The notes: a model not told the origin generated them from the sequence alone. A stretch of 43,984 bases of DNA from Oscillospiraceae bacterium (GCA_015067885.1 SVLO01000017.1:1-43984), one strand, 5' to 3'; shown: positions 10,453 to 19,561, numbered from the stretch's first letter. Numbers and translations: made by a program.

Positions 10453-11811
10453 ATGGCCTTAAAACATCGTGAAGTGGATATGCTGGGCGGCTCCCTGCCC
10501 CGCAATCTGCTGCGCTTTGTCCTGCCGCTGATGCTGGCGGGCATGCTGCAGCAGGCTTTTAATACCGCCGACGTCATTGTAGTGGGCAAGTTCGTGGGCG
10601 ACAACGCCCTGGCCGCCGTCAGCTCCAACGGCGCACTGATCGGCCTGCTGGTCAATGTGTTCGTCTGCCTGTCCATCGGTCTGAACGCCGACATAGCCAA
10701 CGCCGTGGGTCGGGGCGACCACCGGCGCATGGAACAGTCCCTCCACACCGGTCTGCTTTTGGGCCTGTTGGGCGGCATCTTCCTGGCTGCCTTCGGCTGG
10801 CTCGTCGCCCCCACCCTGCTGCGGTGGACCGGGGCGCCGGACTCCGTATTTGATTCGGCGGTACTCTATCTGCGTGTCTATCTGCTGGGCGCCCCGGCAG
10901 GTCTTGTGTACAACTTCGGCGCCGCCGCCCTGCGCGGCACCGGCGACACCCAGCGCCCCCTGCGCTTTTTAACCATCGCCGGGGTGGTCAACGTGATACT
11001 GAATTTGTTCTTCGTCATCGTGCTGCACTGGGGCGTGGCCGGCGTGGCCGCCGCCACCTCCATCTCCCAGTTGATCTCCGCCGGACTGGTGCTGCGCTGT
11101 CTGTCCCACGAGAGCGGCCCGCTCCACTTCGACCCCCGCAGACTGCGTATCGTCCCGGCCAGCCTGGGCCGCATCTGCGCCGTGGGCATCCCCGCCGCCT
11201 GTCAGGGCGTGGTGGTTTCCCTGTCCAACACCATCATTCAATCCTCCGTCAATTCTTTGGGCGAGGTGTTCATGGCCGCTTCCGGCGCCGCTTCCAATAT
11301 CGAAAACTTCGTTTGGATCGCCATGAACACCTTTCACCAGGCCGCCATCACCTTCGTCAGCGCCGCCCGGGGCGCCGGTCAGACCCGCCGCACGGACAAG
11401 ATCGTGGGCTGGAACCTGCTGCTAGTCACGCTTTTCGGTCTTTCTCTCGGCGCGCTGTCCACCCTGTTCGGTCCGTGGCTGCTGAGCCTGTTTACCGACA
11501 CACCGGCGGCCATTTCCCAGGGCCACGTCCGCCTGATGATCGTGTGTCTGCCCTACTTCCTCTACGGCATGACCGACGTACTCACCGGCGCCCTGCGCGG
11601 ATTTGGCAAGTCTATCGCCCCTATGCTGGTCACCATTTTGGGTATGTGCGGCCTGCGCTTTGTCTGGTGTACCGCCATCTTCCCCCTGCACCGCACCGGT
11701 CCCATGCTGATGGTGTGCTACCCCATCACCTGGGTCATCGCCCTGACCGCGCTGGTGGTCTGCTTCCTCCTGGTCCGGCACCGGGTCTATAAGCGGGAGG
11801 GCCTCCTGTAA
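10453..11811 (+). CDS. MATE-family multidrug/sodium efflux protein
   Basis: The 452-residue integral membrane protein has two homologous MatE halves of about six helices each. The first half starts at LPRNLLRFVLPLMLAGMLQQ and has the NTADVIVVGKFVGDNALAAVS segment; the second half has the FMAASGAASNIENFVWIAMNTF and SAARGAGQ segments. The family exports cationic drugs, dyes or metabolites in exchange for sodium or protons. Length matches the usual 440-470. An AGGGAAAGG site precedes the ATG. It ends at a strong bidirectional terminator shared with rpiB. The exported substrate cannot be deduced. Confidence 0.93.
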   Translation: MALKHREVDMLGGSLPRNLLRFVLPLMLAGMLQQAFNTADVIVVGKFVGDNALAAVSSNGALIGLLVNVFVCLSIGLNADIANAVGRGDHRRMEQSLHTGLLLGLLGGIFLAAFGWLVAPTLLRWTGAPDSVFDSAVLYLRVYLLGAPAGLVYNFGAAALRGTGDTQRPLRFLTIAGVVNVILNLFFVIVLHWGVAGVAAATSISQLISAGLVLRCLSHESGPLHFDPRRLRIVPASLGRICAVGIPAACQGVVVSLSNTIIQSSVNSLGEVFMAASGAASNIENFVWIAMNTFHQAAITFVSAARGAGQTRRTDKIVGWNLLLVTLFGLSLGALSTLFGPWLLSLFTDTPAAISQGHVRLMIVCLPYFLYGMTDVLTGALRGFGKSIAPMLVTILGMCGLRFVWCTAIFPLHRTGPMLMVCYPITWVIALTALVVCFLLVRHRVYKREGLL

Positions 11812-11816
11812 ACGCA

Positions 11817-11853
11817 AAAACACCCTGCAGCCCACGGCTGCAGGGTGTTTTTC
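11817..11853. terminator. Bidirectional terminator between the MATE gene and rpiB
   Basis: Arms of 17 bases containing CACCCTGCAGCC and GGCTGCAGGGTG with a 3-base loop, flanked by A5 and T5, lie between two convergent stop codons. Confidence 0.92.
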
Positions 11854-11862
11854 TGCTTTGAA

Positions 11863-12300
11863 TTACCCCTCAATGGCGGTGATACCGTCCACGCGGCGCT
11901 GATGGCGGCCACCCTCAAACTCGGTGGTCAGGAACACGTCCACCAGCCGCTCGGCCATGTTGGGGCCGGTCATGCCCGCGCCCATGGCCAGCATATTGGC
12001 GTTGTTGTGGCGGCGGGTCATCTCGGCGGACAGGGGTTCGGAACACAGGGCGCAGCGGATACCCTTGACCTTGTTGGCGCTGATGGAGATGCCGATGCCA
12101 CTGGTGCAAACGACGATACCGCGCTCACACTCACCACTGGCAACGGCCCGGGCGGCGGCGGCACCGAACTCAGGGTAGTCGCAGCTGTCCAGGCTGTGGC
12201 AGCCGCAGTCCACCACCTCGTGGCCCTTGTCGGTCAGGTACTTCTTGACGTGCTCCTTCAGCAGGTAGCCGCCGTGGTCACAACCCATAGAGATCTTCAT
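11863..12300 (-). CDS. rpiB: Ribose-5-phosphate isomerase B
   Basis: The enzyme interconverts ribose 5-phosphate and ribulose 5-phosphate in the pentose phosphate pathway. The 145-residue product opens with ISMGCDHGGYLLK and carries the catalytic cysteine at 65 in the loop VVCTSGIGISISANK; family members usually have CGTGIG here, so a serine replaces the first loop glycine-threonine pair partly. The RRHNNANMLAMG segment supplies the conserved histidine and asparagine. The start at 12300 has AGGAGG 7-8 bases upstream. It lies 19 bases after the PHP gene and is probably cotranscribed with it. The related LacA/LacB galactose-6-phosphate isomerases are an alternative, but the RpiB motifs fit better. 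Confidence 0.92.
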   Translation of the reverse strand: MKISMGCDHGGYLLKEHVKKYLTDKGHEVVDCGCHSLDSCDYPEFGAAAARAVASGECERGIVVCTSGIGISISANKVKGIRCALCSEPLSAEMTRRHNNANMLAMGAGMTGPNMAERLVDVFLTTEFEGGRHQRRVDGITAIEG

Positions 12301-12319
12301 AGTCAATATCCTCCTAAAT

Positions 12320-13153
12320 TCAAAGTGGTATGAATTCCGGCTTACGCCGGCGATACACGGTGTAATAGCGGAAGCCAAGCTCCCCGACGAGCCGGGCCGC
12401 CCCCTCAATTCCCTTGCCGATATCCTCCGGCAGGTGGGAATCGGAGCCCAGGGCCACGATCTCTCCCCCCAGGCGGCGGTACATCTGCAAAATCGGGCGG
12501 TAGACCTCCAGCGTTTTGCCCCGGTTGGTGTTCACCTCAATGCCCGCGCCCCGGTGAATGAGGGTCTTGAGAATGACCTCCAGCCGGTCGTCATACCGCT
12601 CCAGGGTAACGCGGTTGCCGTCCCGGTCGTTCATGTAGCGCAGAACGTAGGGAATGTGGGCCAGCACATCGATAAATTCCAGCTTGGAAATGGCCAGCAG
12701 TTCGTCAAAATAGTCGTCCAGCGCCTTGTGGCACAGCGGCTCGTTATCCCGATAGTCCCACAGGACAAAGTCCTTCCGTCCGCAAGCCTCGCTCATATTA
12801 TGGGCCGAACCCACCACCATGTCAAGAGGGGCTTGGGCCAGCAAGTTTCGCACCCGGTCCGTAAACTGGTGCGGCACGTTCACCTCGCCGCCCAGACACA
12901 GCTCCACCCCTTTGGGACCATGCTCCTGCCAGTAGCGGTGCTGGGCCAGCAGCGGCTCCCAGTCCCAGTCCGGCCACAGAACGCCGTCCCGGCTGATAAG
13001 GTCCAGGTGGTCGGTGGTACACACCATGGACAGGCCCACCTTGGCCGCCCGGGCCAAAATCTGTCCCAAATCAGCGTCGCTGTCCGGAGAACAACCTGTG
13101 TGGTTGTGGCAATCGGCCAAATACACAGCCTTCACTTCCTTTTTTAACCTCAC
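12320..13153 (-). CDS. PHP-domain phosphatase, histidinol-phosphatase-like
   Basis: The 277-residue product is a metal-dependent phosphoesterase of the PHP superfamily. Metal ligands are visible in HNHTGCSPDSD near residues 16-26, TDHLD near 46-50, the GSAHNM segment, LAHIPY and the C-terminal LGSDSHLPEDIG. Gene length and the SPD motif resemble HisK-type histidinol-phosphatases, but no other histidine-biosynthesis gene is near, so another sugar or polyol phosphate is possible. The start used is GTG at 13153, with GGGAAAGG 8 bases upstream; a GTG six codons later is an alternative. rpiB follows by 19 bases, and an AraC-type gene precedes it by 53, so the three may be cotranscribed. Confidence 0.85.
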   Translation of the reverse strand: MRLKKEVKAVYLADCHNHTGCSPDSDADLGQILARAAKVGLSMVCTTDHLDLISRDGVLWPDWDWEPLLAQHRYWQEHGPKGVELCLGGEVNVPHQFTDRVRNLLAQAPLDMVVGSAHNMSEACGRKDFVLWDYRDNEPLCHKALDDYFDELLAISKLEFIDVLAHIPYVLRYMNDRDGNRVTLERYDDRLEVILKTLIHRGAGIEVNTNRGKTLEVYRPILQMYRRLGGEIVALGSDSHLPEDIGKGIEGAARLVGELGFRYYTVYRRRKPEFIPL

Positions 13154-13206
13154 ACATTGTAAGCCTTTCCCGCCCGCTTTGCAAGCACAAATTGCGTTTT
13201 TCCGCC

Positions 13207-13986
13207 TTATCGCATCTCTTTTCGGTATGCCCCGGGGGTCTTCCCGGTCACCGCCTTGAACTGGCGGATAAAGTGATACTGGTCGTTGTAGCCCAGCCGC
13301 TCGGCCACCTCGGTCAGGGTGGGGCGCTCGTCGGACAGCAGCAGGGACTGGGCGTAGCGTATCTTGGCCGCGATGGCGTCCTGCAGGGGCGAGGTGGCAA
13401 ACTGCGCCTTGTACAGGGCGTGGAACCGGGAGGGACTCAGGGAGGCCAGCCGGGCCATCTCCGCCACCGACCAGCTCCGTTCCGGCTGGGACAGGATGGT
13501 TTCCCGGGCAAGGCGCATTTTCTCACCGATCTGACGGGAAACCTGGATGGCCTGACCCTGCTGATGCAGCGCCCGGTGGAACCGAATGACGAACTCCTGA
13601 ATATACCCGTCCATCAACTCCCGGCGGTAGGGACTGTCGGAATAGAATTCCCGCTCCAGCTTTTGAAACAGCTCCGAAATGAACGCCGTGTCCCCCGGGT
13701 AAAGCAGAGTGTTCTCCGGAATTTCAAACCGCCGCAGCAGTTCGGAAAACTCCGGCCCCGGGTGCATCCAGTTGTTGATGAGTGGCCGGGGCGAATGGTA
13801 CCATTGTGGCTGGTTGACCCCATAAAATATGCAGGCCCCGGGCCGGGTCTGCACGTATTCCCCATCCAGCAGGATTTGAACCGGCACGCAAAAATGCACG
13901 AAGGTGCAGTACGGCAGGCCGTGTGGACGGGAAATGGTAAACCCGGCCTTCTCCGGCCAATTGTGTCGCACGCTGTCCAAAATCAT
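13207..13986 (-). CDS. AraC-family transcriptional regulator
   Basis: The 259-residue product has an N-terminal cupin-like sensing domain (about 1-140, with a FVHFCVPVQILLDG strand pair) and a C-terminal double helix-turn-helix (about 160-257). The second helix-turn-helix carries the family signature LGYNDQYHFIRQFKAVTGKTPGAYR at its end. Such proteins sense sugars and activate nearby catabolic genes. It is divergent from the GH2 glycosidase gene 130 bases away, which is therefore its likely target. It has its own excellent promoter, with the predicted transcript start only about 12 bases before the ATG, leaving an unusually short leader. The ligand is unknown. Confidence 0.9.
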   Translation of the reverse strand: MILDSVRHNWPEKAGFTISRPHGLPYCTFVHFCVPVQILLDGEYVQTRPGACIFYGVNQPQWYHSPRPLINNWMHPGPEFSELLRRFEIPENTLLYPGDTAFISELFQKLEREFYSDSPYRRELMDGYIQEFVIRFHRALHQQGQAIQVSRQIGEKMRLARETILSQPERSWSVAEMARLASLSPSRFHALYKAQFATSPLQDAIAAKIRYAQSLLLSDERPTLTEVAERLGYNDQYHFIRQFKAVTGKTPGAYRKEMR

Positions 13987-14004
13987 ATTTCATCACCACC
14001 GCCC

Positions 14005-14032
14005 ATTATAGCAAAGCAGTAGGATATGTCAA
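14005..14032 (-). promoter_or_regulatory. Promoter of the AraC-type regulator gene
   Basis: On the minus strand TTGACA (14027-14032) and TATAAT (14005-14010) both match consensus perfectly with a 16-base spacer. Transcription should start near 13998. Confidence 0.85.
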
Positions 14033-14037
14033 CTTTC

Positions 14038-14081
14038 AAATATAAATCGGTATTTATTTTCGTCCCGACCGACCCTATTCT
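14038..14081 (+). promoter_or_regulatory. Putative operator and weak promoter of the GH2 gene
   Basis: An AT-rich inverted repeat (AAATATAAAT 14038-14047 and ATTTATTTT 14052-14060) overlaps a poor -35 (TTTATT 14053-14058), followed after 17 bases by a good -10 (TATTCT 14076-14081). A weak -35 beside a palindrome fits an activator-dependent promoter. The site also adjoins the -35 of the divergent regulator gene, so one protein could control both. Inference only. Confidence 0.45.
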
Positions 14082-14116
14082 TTATGCATAAACAGCACAT
14101 AAAGAGGTGTTATGTT

Positions 14117-15859
14117 ATGAATATCCCAAGAATTGAACATCCCCGCCCCGGTTTCGTCCGCCCCAACTGGCGCAATCTGAATGGTCAATGGCAGTTCGAG
14201 ATCGACAACGGCCGCAGCGGCGAGGCCCGGGGACTTCATAAGGCGGGTACCCCCCTCAGCGGCAGCATCACGGTCCCCTTCTGTCCGGAAAGTCCCCTGT
14301 CCGGCGTGGGCAACCGGGACTTTATGTACGGCGTGTGGTACAAGCGCACCGTGGAGCTGGACGCGCCCTCCGGCCGGGTGCTGCTGCACTTCGGCGCGGT
14401 GGACTACCGCTGCAAGGTGTTCGTCAACGGCACGTCCGTGGGCGAGCATAAGGGCGGCTACACCTCCTTCTCCTTCGACGTCACCGCCGCCCTGCGCCCG
14501 GGCGAAAATGAAATCGCCGTCTACGCCGAGGACGACACCCGCGACCTACTCATCCCCTCCGGCAAACAGTCCGAACGATACAACTCCTGGGGCTGCTACT
14601 ACACCCGCACTACCGGCATTTGGCAGACGGTGTGGCTGGAGTTTGTGCCGGAGGCCCACATCATTTGCGTCAAATATTATCCCAACATTGCCGACTCCAG
14701 CGTCACCATGGAGGTGGCCCTGCGTGGGTCCGCCGACTTCTCCTGTCAGGTGTCCTTTGCCGGCCGCCCCGTGGGCGGCTACACCGCCGGGAACGCAAGC
14801 GGCCTGCTGCACTTCACCGTCCCCCTGACCGAGCGGCACCTGTGGGACGTGGGACAGGGGAACCTGTACGACGTGGTCTTCACCTTCGGCGAGGACCGGG
14901 TGGACAGCTACTTCGGTCTGCGCCAGGTGCGCCTTGACGGCCACAAGGTCCTGCTCAACGACCGCCCGGTGTTCCAGCGGTTGGTGCTGGACCAGGGGTA
15001 CTACCCCGACGGCATCTACACCGCCCCCTCCGATGCCGATTTGGTCCGCGACATCGAGCTTTCCATGTCCATGGGCTTCAACGGCGCCCGGCTCCACGAA
15101 AAGGTCTTTGAGGAGCGGTTTTTATACCACGCCGACCGGCTGGGTTACCTGGTCTGGGGCGAGTATCCGGATTGGGGCCTGGACCACAGCGACCCCCACC
15201 ACGTCTACGCCATGCTGCCGGAGTGGATGGAGGCGGTGGACCGGGACTTCAACCACCCTGCCATCGTGGGCTGGTGTCCCCACAACGAAACCTGGGACCA
15301 AAACGGCCGCAAGCAGTACGACCCCGCCATCGCCCTGATTTACGACGTGACCAAGGCCCTGGACCCCACCCGTCCCTGCATCGACACCAGCGGCAACTTT
15401 CACGTCAAAACCGACATCTACGACGTCCACGACTACGAGCAGGACCCTGCCATCTTCAGGGAACATTACGACAAACTGATGACCGACGGCGCCCTGTACG
15501 AGGTCTTTGACCCCCCACAGAGCTTGGGCGGCCGTTATGAGCGCCGCCAGCGCTACCCCGGCAATATCCCCGTTTTCGTCAGCGAGTACGGCGGCGCCTA
15601 TTGGACAACGAAGCCCGACGCCTCCGGTGGCTGGGGCTACGGTGAAAACGTCCGTGATGCGGAGGAATTCCTCACCCGCCTGCGGGGCCTGACCGACGCC
15701 CTGCTGGACAACGAGCGAATGTTCGCTTTCTGCTACACCCAGCTCACCGACGTGGAGCAGGAGCAAAACGGCCTGTACACCTTTGGCCGGCAGCCCAAGT
15801 TTGACCCCCGGGCCATCCACGCCATCCTCTCCCGCCCCGCCGCCATTGAAAAAAACTGA
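14117..15859 (+). CDS. Glycoside hydrolase family 2 enzyme (beta-galactosidase/beta-glucuronidase type)
   Basis: The 580-residue product has the GH2 order: a jelly-roll sugar-binding domain (about 1-170, with RPNWRNLNGQW and DYRCKVFVNG), an immunoglobulin-like domain (about 175-275) and a TIM barrel. The acid/base glutamate is E391 in CPHNETWDQNG and the nucleophile is E490 in VFVSEYGG. GH2 enzymes remove terminal beta-linked galactose, glucuronate or mannose; 580 residues is close to the short beta-glucuronidase type, but the loop motifs seen do not fix the substrate. No signal peptide is present, so it acts in the cytoplasm. The start at 14117 has GAGGTG 8 bases upstream. It is divergent from an AraC regulator. 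Confidence 0.9.
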   Translation: MNIPRIEHPRPGFVRPNWRNLNGQWQFEIDNGRSGEARGLHKAGTPLSGSITVPFCPESPLSGVGNRDFMYGVWYKRTVELDAPSGRVLLHFGAVDYRCKVFVNGTSVGEHKGGYTSFSFDVTAALRPGENEIAVYAEDDTRDLLIPSGKQSERYNSWGCYYTRTTGIWQTVWLEFVPEAHIICVKYYPNIADSSVTMEVALRGSADFSCQVSFAGRPVGGYTAGNASGLLHFTVPLTERHLWDVGQGNLYDVVFTFGEDRVDSYFGLRQVRLDGHKVLLNDRPVFQRLVLDQGYYPDGIYTAPSDADLVRDIELSMSMGFNGARLHEKVFEERFLYHADRLGYLVWGEYPDWGLDHSDPHHVYAMLPEWMEAVDRDFNHPAIVGWCPHNETWDQNGRKQYDPAIALIYDVTKALDPTRPCIDTSGNFHVKTDIYDVHDYEQDPAIFREHYDKLMTDGALYEVFDPPQSLGGRYERRQRYPGNIPVFVSEYGGAYWTTKPDASGGWGYGENVRDAEEFLTRLRGLTDALLDNERMFAFCYTQLTDVEQEQNGLYTFGRQPKFDPRAIHAILSRPAAIEKN

Positions 15860-16094
15860 CTGCCGCCCGCCTGCGGGCGCATGGTATGCGCCCCTGCACC
15901 AAGGCCGACGTCCTTCCGTCGGGGCCGGCGCTCCCGACGTTCCTATGACATTCCTCATTCCTAACTCCCATCTCCTTCGCCACCGCCCCTGCACCCCCCT
16001 CCCCGATGGGTAGGCGGGGGCTTGCCCCCGCCGCGGGCGGCCACAGGCCGCCCCTACAACCCCCACCCACATCGGTTAGGGCGTGGTTTTCTGC
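15860..16094. repeat. Intergenic island of GC-rich palindromic repeats
   Basis: No gene is seen here. The region contains two copies of the repeat also found at 1582-1610: one at 15873-15900 (GGGCGCATGGTATGCGCCC core) and one at 16033-16060 (GGGCGGCCACAGGCCGCCC core), each followed by CTGCACC or CTACAAC. A separate hairpin CCGACG-TCCTTC-CGTCGG lies at 15905-15922. The run TTCCTCATTCCTAACTCCC near 15950-15969 resembles tracts beside the other repeat copies. Confidence 0.6.
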
Positions 16095-16130
16095 AAAAAA
16101 GGACCTGACACAAACGTGTCAGGTCCTTTT
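16095..16130 (-). terminator. Terminator of glgP
   Basis: Arms GGACCTGACA (16101-16110) and TGTCAGGTCC (16117-16126), 6-base loop, with six U on the minus-strand transcript side. It starts about 13 bases beyond the glgP stop. Confidence 0.92.
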
Positions 16131-16142
16131 CGTTACATGATA

Positions 16143-18560
16143 TTACTTCCGGGTCGGCACGTGCCAGATGTCCTTTGCGTAGTCCCGGATGGAGCGGTCG
16201 GCGGCAAAGATGCCGGACCGGGCGATGTTGGTCAGCGCCATCTGATTCCACAGGGTGCGGTCGGTGTAGGTCCGGCCGGCCCGCTCCTGGGCCTGGCGGT
16301 AGCTCTCAAAGTCGGCCAGCAGCATATACTCATCGCCGCCAAACAGCAGGCGGTTGGTCAGGCTGTCGTAGGCCACGCCGTCGTCAAAGCCGCAGGCAAT
16401 GCGGTCGATGACCTCCTTCAGGGCGGGGTTGTGGTTGTAGTACTCGTAGGCGTAATAGCCCTGGCGTTTCTTCTCCTCCACCTCGTCGGCGGTCAGGCCG
16501 AACAGGAAGATGTTGTCGTCCCCCACCTGCTGGTGCATCTCCACGTTGGCGCCGTCCAGGGTACCGATGGTCAGGGCGCCGTTCATCATGAACTTCATGT
16601 TGCCGGTACCGCTGGCCTCCTTGCCGGCGGTGGAGATCTGCTCGGACAGTTCGCTGGCGGGCATCAGCCGCTCGGCCAGGGATACCCGGTAGTTCTCCAG
16701 GAACACCACCTGCAGCCGATCCTTGCACACGGGGTCGGCGTTGATGGTGGCGGCCAGGGAGTTGATCAGATGGATGATCTCCTTGGCCACGTAGTAGCCG
16801 GGGGCGGCCTTTGCACCAAAGAGGAACACCCGGGGAGTCATCTCGAAGTTGGGGTTACTCTTAAGCTGCTGATAGAGATGCACGATGTGCAACACGTTCA
16901 GCAGTTGGCGCTTGTACTCGTGCAGGCGCTTGACCTGCACGTCAAACATGGCGTCGGTGTTCAGCAGGATGCCGGTCTCGCTGGCCACGTAGCCGGCAAA
17001 GCGGCGCTTGTTCTCCTGCTTGATGGCGTCCAGCTCGGCCAGCACCGCCTTGTCGTCCCGGTACTTCTCCAGCCCCAGCAGCGTGTCGGGCTTGAGCAGA
17101 TAGTCCTTTCCGCCGGTGCAGCTGCAGATGAGCTTGTCGAGTCGGGGGTTGATCTCGGCCAGCCAGCGGCGGTGGTCAATGCCGTTGGTCACGTTTTTGA
17201 ACTTATCCGGTTCAATGGCGCAGGCGTCACGGAACACGTCCCGGCGCAGAATGTCGGAGTGCAGCGCGGACACGCCGTTCACCGCCTGACAGGCGCAGAT
17301 ACACAGGTTGGCCATGCGCACCTGATTGTCCCAAATGATGGCCATGTGTGCCACCTTGCCCGGGTCGTTGGGGAACTTCTGCTCCAGCTCGTACTGATAC
17401 CGGCCGGCGATCTCCACCAAAATCATCCAAATGCGGGGCAGCAGGGTCTGGATCAGCTCCTGGGGCCAGCGCTCCAGCGCCTCGGCCAGTACGGTGTGGT
17501 TGGTGTAACACACGCAATTGGTCACAATGTGCCAGGACTCCTCCCAGCCGTAGCCCTCCTCGTCAATAAGAATACGCATCAGCTCGGGGATGACCAGGGT
17601 GGGGTGTGTATCGTTGATTTGAATGACGTGTTTTTGATGGAAGTTACGCAGAGTGCCGTACTGTGCCTTGTGCTGGCGGCAGATGGACTGCACCGTGGCA
17701 GACACGAAGAAATACTGCTGCTTCAGTCGCAAAGACTTGCCCTCATAGTGGTCGTCGGCGGGGTAAAGTACCTTAGCAATGACCTCGGCCATAGCTTTTT
17801 TCTCCACCGCCTTGAGATACTCGCCGGAGGAGTAGTACTGCATCTCCACGGGGACAGGACTCTTGGCGTCCCACAGACGCAGGGTGTTGGTGTGGTCGGT
17901 GCCGTAACCGGCAATGATCATGTCACGGGGTACGGCCAGCACCTCGGTTCCGCCGGTGTGGGTGACGGTGGCGTGGTCATTCTCCCACTGCACGTCCACG
18001 TGGCCGCCGAACCGAACCGTCTGCACCTCGTCCATCTTGTTGATGAGCCATGCCTCGCCGGGTTCCAGCCAGTTGTCGGGCAGCTCCACCTGCTGACCGT
18101 CGATGATCTTCTGCTTGAAAATACCCAGCTCGTAGCAGATGGAATAGCCCGTGGCGGGAATTTCCAGCGTGGTCATGGAGTCTAGATAGCAGGCCGCCAA
18201 ACGGCCCAGACCGCCGTTGCCCAAACCGGCATCCGGCTCCAGCTCAAAAATGTCGGCAGCGGCAAAACCCATATCCTCCAGGGCGCCGGTCAGTTCCTTG
18301 AGCAGACCCAGGTTGTAGGCGTTCTTCATCAGCGAACGGCCCATCAAAAACTCCAAAGACAGGTAGTGGACCTGCCGCTGACCCTCCTTGCGGACCTTAC
18401 GGATGGTCTCCCCCTGATGGGTGTTCATAATGTCACGCAGCACCAACGCGCAGCTCTTGAACACCTGGGTGGGGGACGCGGTCTCCACACTGCGGCCAAA
18501 ATGGCGGCTCAACTTACCCACAAGCAGCTCTTTGAGCTGTTTTTTCGTATATTCAGCCAT
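16143..18560 (-). CDS. glgP: Glycogen/starch phosphorylase
   Basis: GlgP cleaves terminal alpha-1,4-glucose units of glycogen with phosphate, giving glucose 1-phosphate. The 805-residue length matches bacterial phosphorylases. Visible family segments are HYLSLEFLMGR near residue 70, the LGNGGLGRLAACYLDS loop near 120-137, and the pyridoxal-phosphate site with Lys656 in ASGTGNMKFMMNGALTIGTLDG. The start has GGGAGG about 8 bases upstream. The gene has its own promoter and terminator and lies 16 kb from glgBCDA, to which it is functionally tied. Maltodextrin phosphorylase activity cannot be excluded from sequence alone. Confidence 0.96.
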   Translation of the reverse strand: MAEYTKKQLKELLVGKLSRHFGRSVETASPTQVFKSCALVLRDIMNTHQGETIRKVRKEGQRQVHYLSLEFLMGRSLMKNAYNLGLLKELTGALEDMGFAAADIFELEPDAGLGNGGLGRLAACYLDSMTTLEIPATGYSICYELGIFKQKIIDGQQVELPDNWLEPGEAWLINKMDEVQTVRFGGHVDVQWENDHATVTHTGGTEVLAVPRDMIIAGYGTDHTNTLRLWDAKSPVPVEMQYYSSGEYLKAVEKKAMAEVIAKVLYPADDHYEGKSLRLKQQYFFVSATVQSICRQHKAQYGTLRNFHQKHVIQINDTHPTLVIPELMRILIDEEGYGWEESWHIVTNCVCYTNHTVLAEALERWPQELIQTLLPRIWMILVEIAGRYQYELEQKFPNDPGKVAHMAIIWDNQVRMANLCICACQAVNGVSALHSDILRRDVFRDACAIEPDKFKNVTNGIDHRRWLAEINPRLDKLICSCTGGKDYLLKPDTLLGLEKYRDDKAVLAELDAIKQENKRRFAGYVASETGILLNTDAMFDVQVKRLHEYKRQLLNVLHIVHLYQQLKSNPNFEMTPRVFLFGAKAAPGYYVAKEIIHLINSLAATINADPVCKDRLQVVFLENYRVSLAERLMPASELSEQISTAGKEASGTGNMKFMMNGALTIGTLDGANVEMHQQVGDDNIFLFGLTADEVEEKKRQGYYAYEYYNHNPALKEVIDRIACGFDDGVAYDSLTNRLLFGGDEYMLLADFESYRQAQERAGRTYTDRTLWNQMALTNIARSGIFAADRSIRDYAKDIWHVPTRK

Positions 18561-18621
18561 GAAAAATACCTCCCGGCAAATGGTTCTCCCCTCTTAAAAA
18601 AGAGAAAAATAATTAAGATAC

Positions 18622-18650
18622 ATTATACCAACTTCTCTATCCTGCGTCAA
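18622..18650 (-). promoter_or_regulatory. Promoter of glgP
   Basis: On the minus strand TTGACG (18645-18650) and TATAAT (18622-18627) are 17 bases apart. The same -35, spacing and -10 occur before glgB at 34714-34742. The leader is about 55 bases. Confidence 0.85.
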
Positions 18651-18664
18651 TAAAAGGCTTTTAT

Positions 18665-19561
18665 TCATTCCACCAAAAAAGTCATGTCCGAAGGCATATT
18701 TTTTTCAAAAGCCATCGATTGTTCCGTAATGGGGTGACGAAACCGCAATCGACAGGCGTGCAGCGCCGTCCGCCCGATCAGCTCCGGCTGCTCCGTGCCA
18801 TACAGGAAATCCCCCACCAGGGGATGTCCGATATGGGCCATGTGTACCCGGATTTGGTGGGTGCGCCCGGTGTCCAGTACCAGCCGCACCAAACTGCGGT
18901 CATTGACCGTTTTCAACACCTCATAACGGGTCCGGGCGGGCTTTCCGTCGGCCCGCACCTGCTGTGCCATCAGCGACCCGGGCGCCGGGCCAATGGGCGC
19001 GTCGATTATCCCCGCCCCCGGCTTCGGCACCCCCTCACACACAGCCAAATAGGTGCGTACAAAGTCCGGCGTATGCAACTGCATCTTCAGCCGCTCCTGA
19101 GCGTGGGCGTGCTTGGCACACACCAGCAGCCCGGAGGTCCCACGATCCAACCGATGGACCGGATGAAAATCCGCCTGCTGACCGGTTTGAATGAAATGGT
19201 GTACCAAAAAGTTGCCCAGCGTATCATCGTAATGCCCCGGTCCCGGGTGGACGGACACCCCGGCGGCCTTATTGACCACCACGAGGTCCTCGTCCTCATA
19301 CACCATGTCCACATCCCCCGCCGCAGGCACAACACCACTTCGCCGCACCGGGTCAGAAAGCCGGACAGACAGTGTTTGCCCCACTCGGGGAATAAATCGG
19401 GTGTTCACCCGCGCCCCATCCACCAAAATGCCGTCCTCCAGCCATTTCACGCGCTTGATGACCGTACCGGACAGGTGCAGACGGCTGCGCAGCAGAGTGT
19501 CCACCCGCACCCCTTCGCAATCCCGCGTTACCACAAATTCCAGTCTGCGTTCCCGCTCCAT
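18665..19561 (-). CDS. RluA-family ribosomal large-subunit pseudouridine synthase
   Basis: The enzyme isomerises uridine to pseudouridine in 23S rRNA. The 298-residue product has an N-terminal S4-like RNA-binding part (about 10-70, VDTLLRSRLHLSGTVIKRVKW) and the catalytic RluA domain with the active-site aspartate D139 in VHRLDRGTSGLLV. The TGRTHQIRVHMAHIGHPLVGD segment follows near residues 225-246. These features place it with RluA/C/D enzymes; the exact uridine is not readable. The start at 19561 has GGGGAGG 9 bases upstream. An in-frame ATG at 19588 coincides with the predicted first transcribed base and has no ribosome site. It may read on into the glgP promoter region, as no clear terminator follows. 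Confidence 0.92.
   Translation of the reverse strand: MERERRLEFVVTRDCEGVRVDTLLRSRLHLSGTVIKRVKWLEDGILVDGARVNTRFIPRVGQTLSVRLSDPVRRSGVVPAAGDVDMVYEDEDLVVVNKAAGVSVHPGPGHYDDTLGNFLVHHFIQTGQQADFHPVHRLDRGTSGLLVCAKHAHAQERLKMQLHTPDFVRTYLAVCEGVPKPGAGIIDAPIGPAPGSLMAQQVRADGKPARTRYEVLKTVNDRSLVRLVLDTGRTHQIRVHMAHIGHPLVGDFLYGTEQPELIGRTALHACRLRFRHPITEQSMAFEKNMPSDMTFLVE

Noticed and set aside
16083-18185. A 700-residue plus-strand frame opposite glgP
   Set aside because: Antisense shadow of glgP with biased Val/Leu/Gly composition and no start signal.
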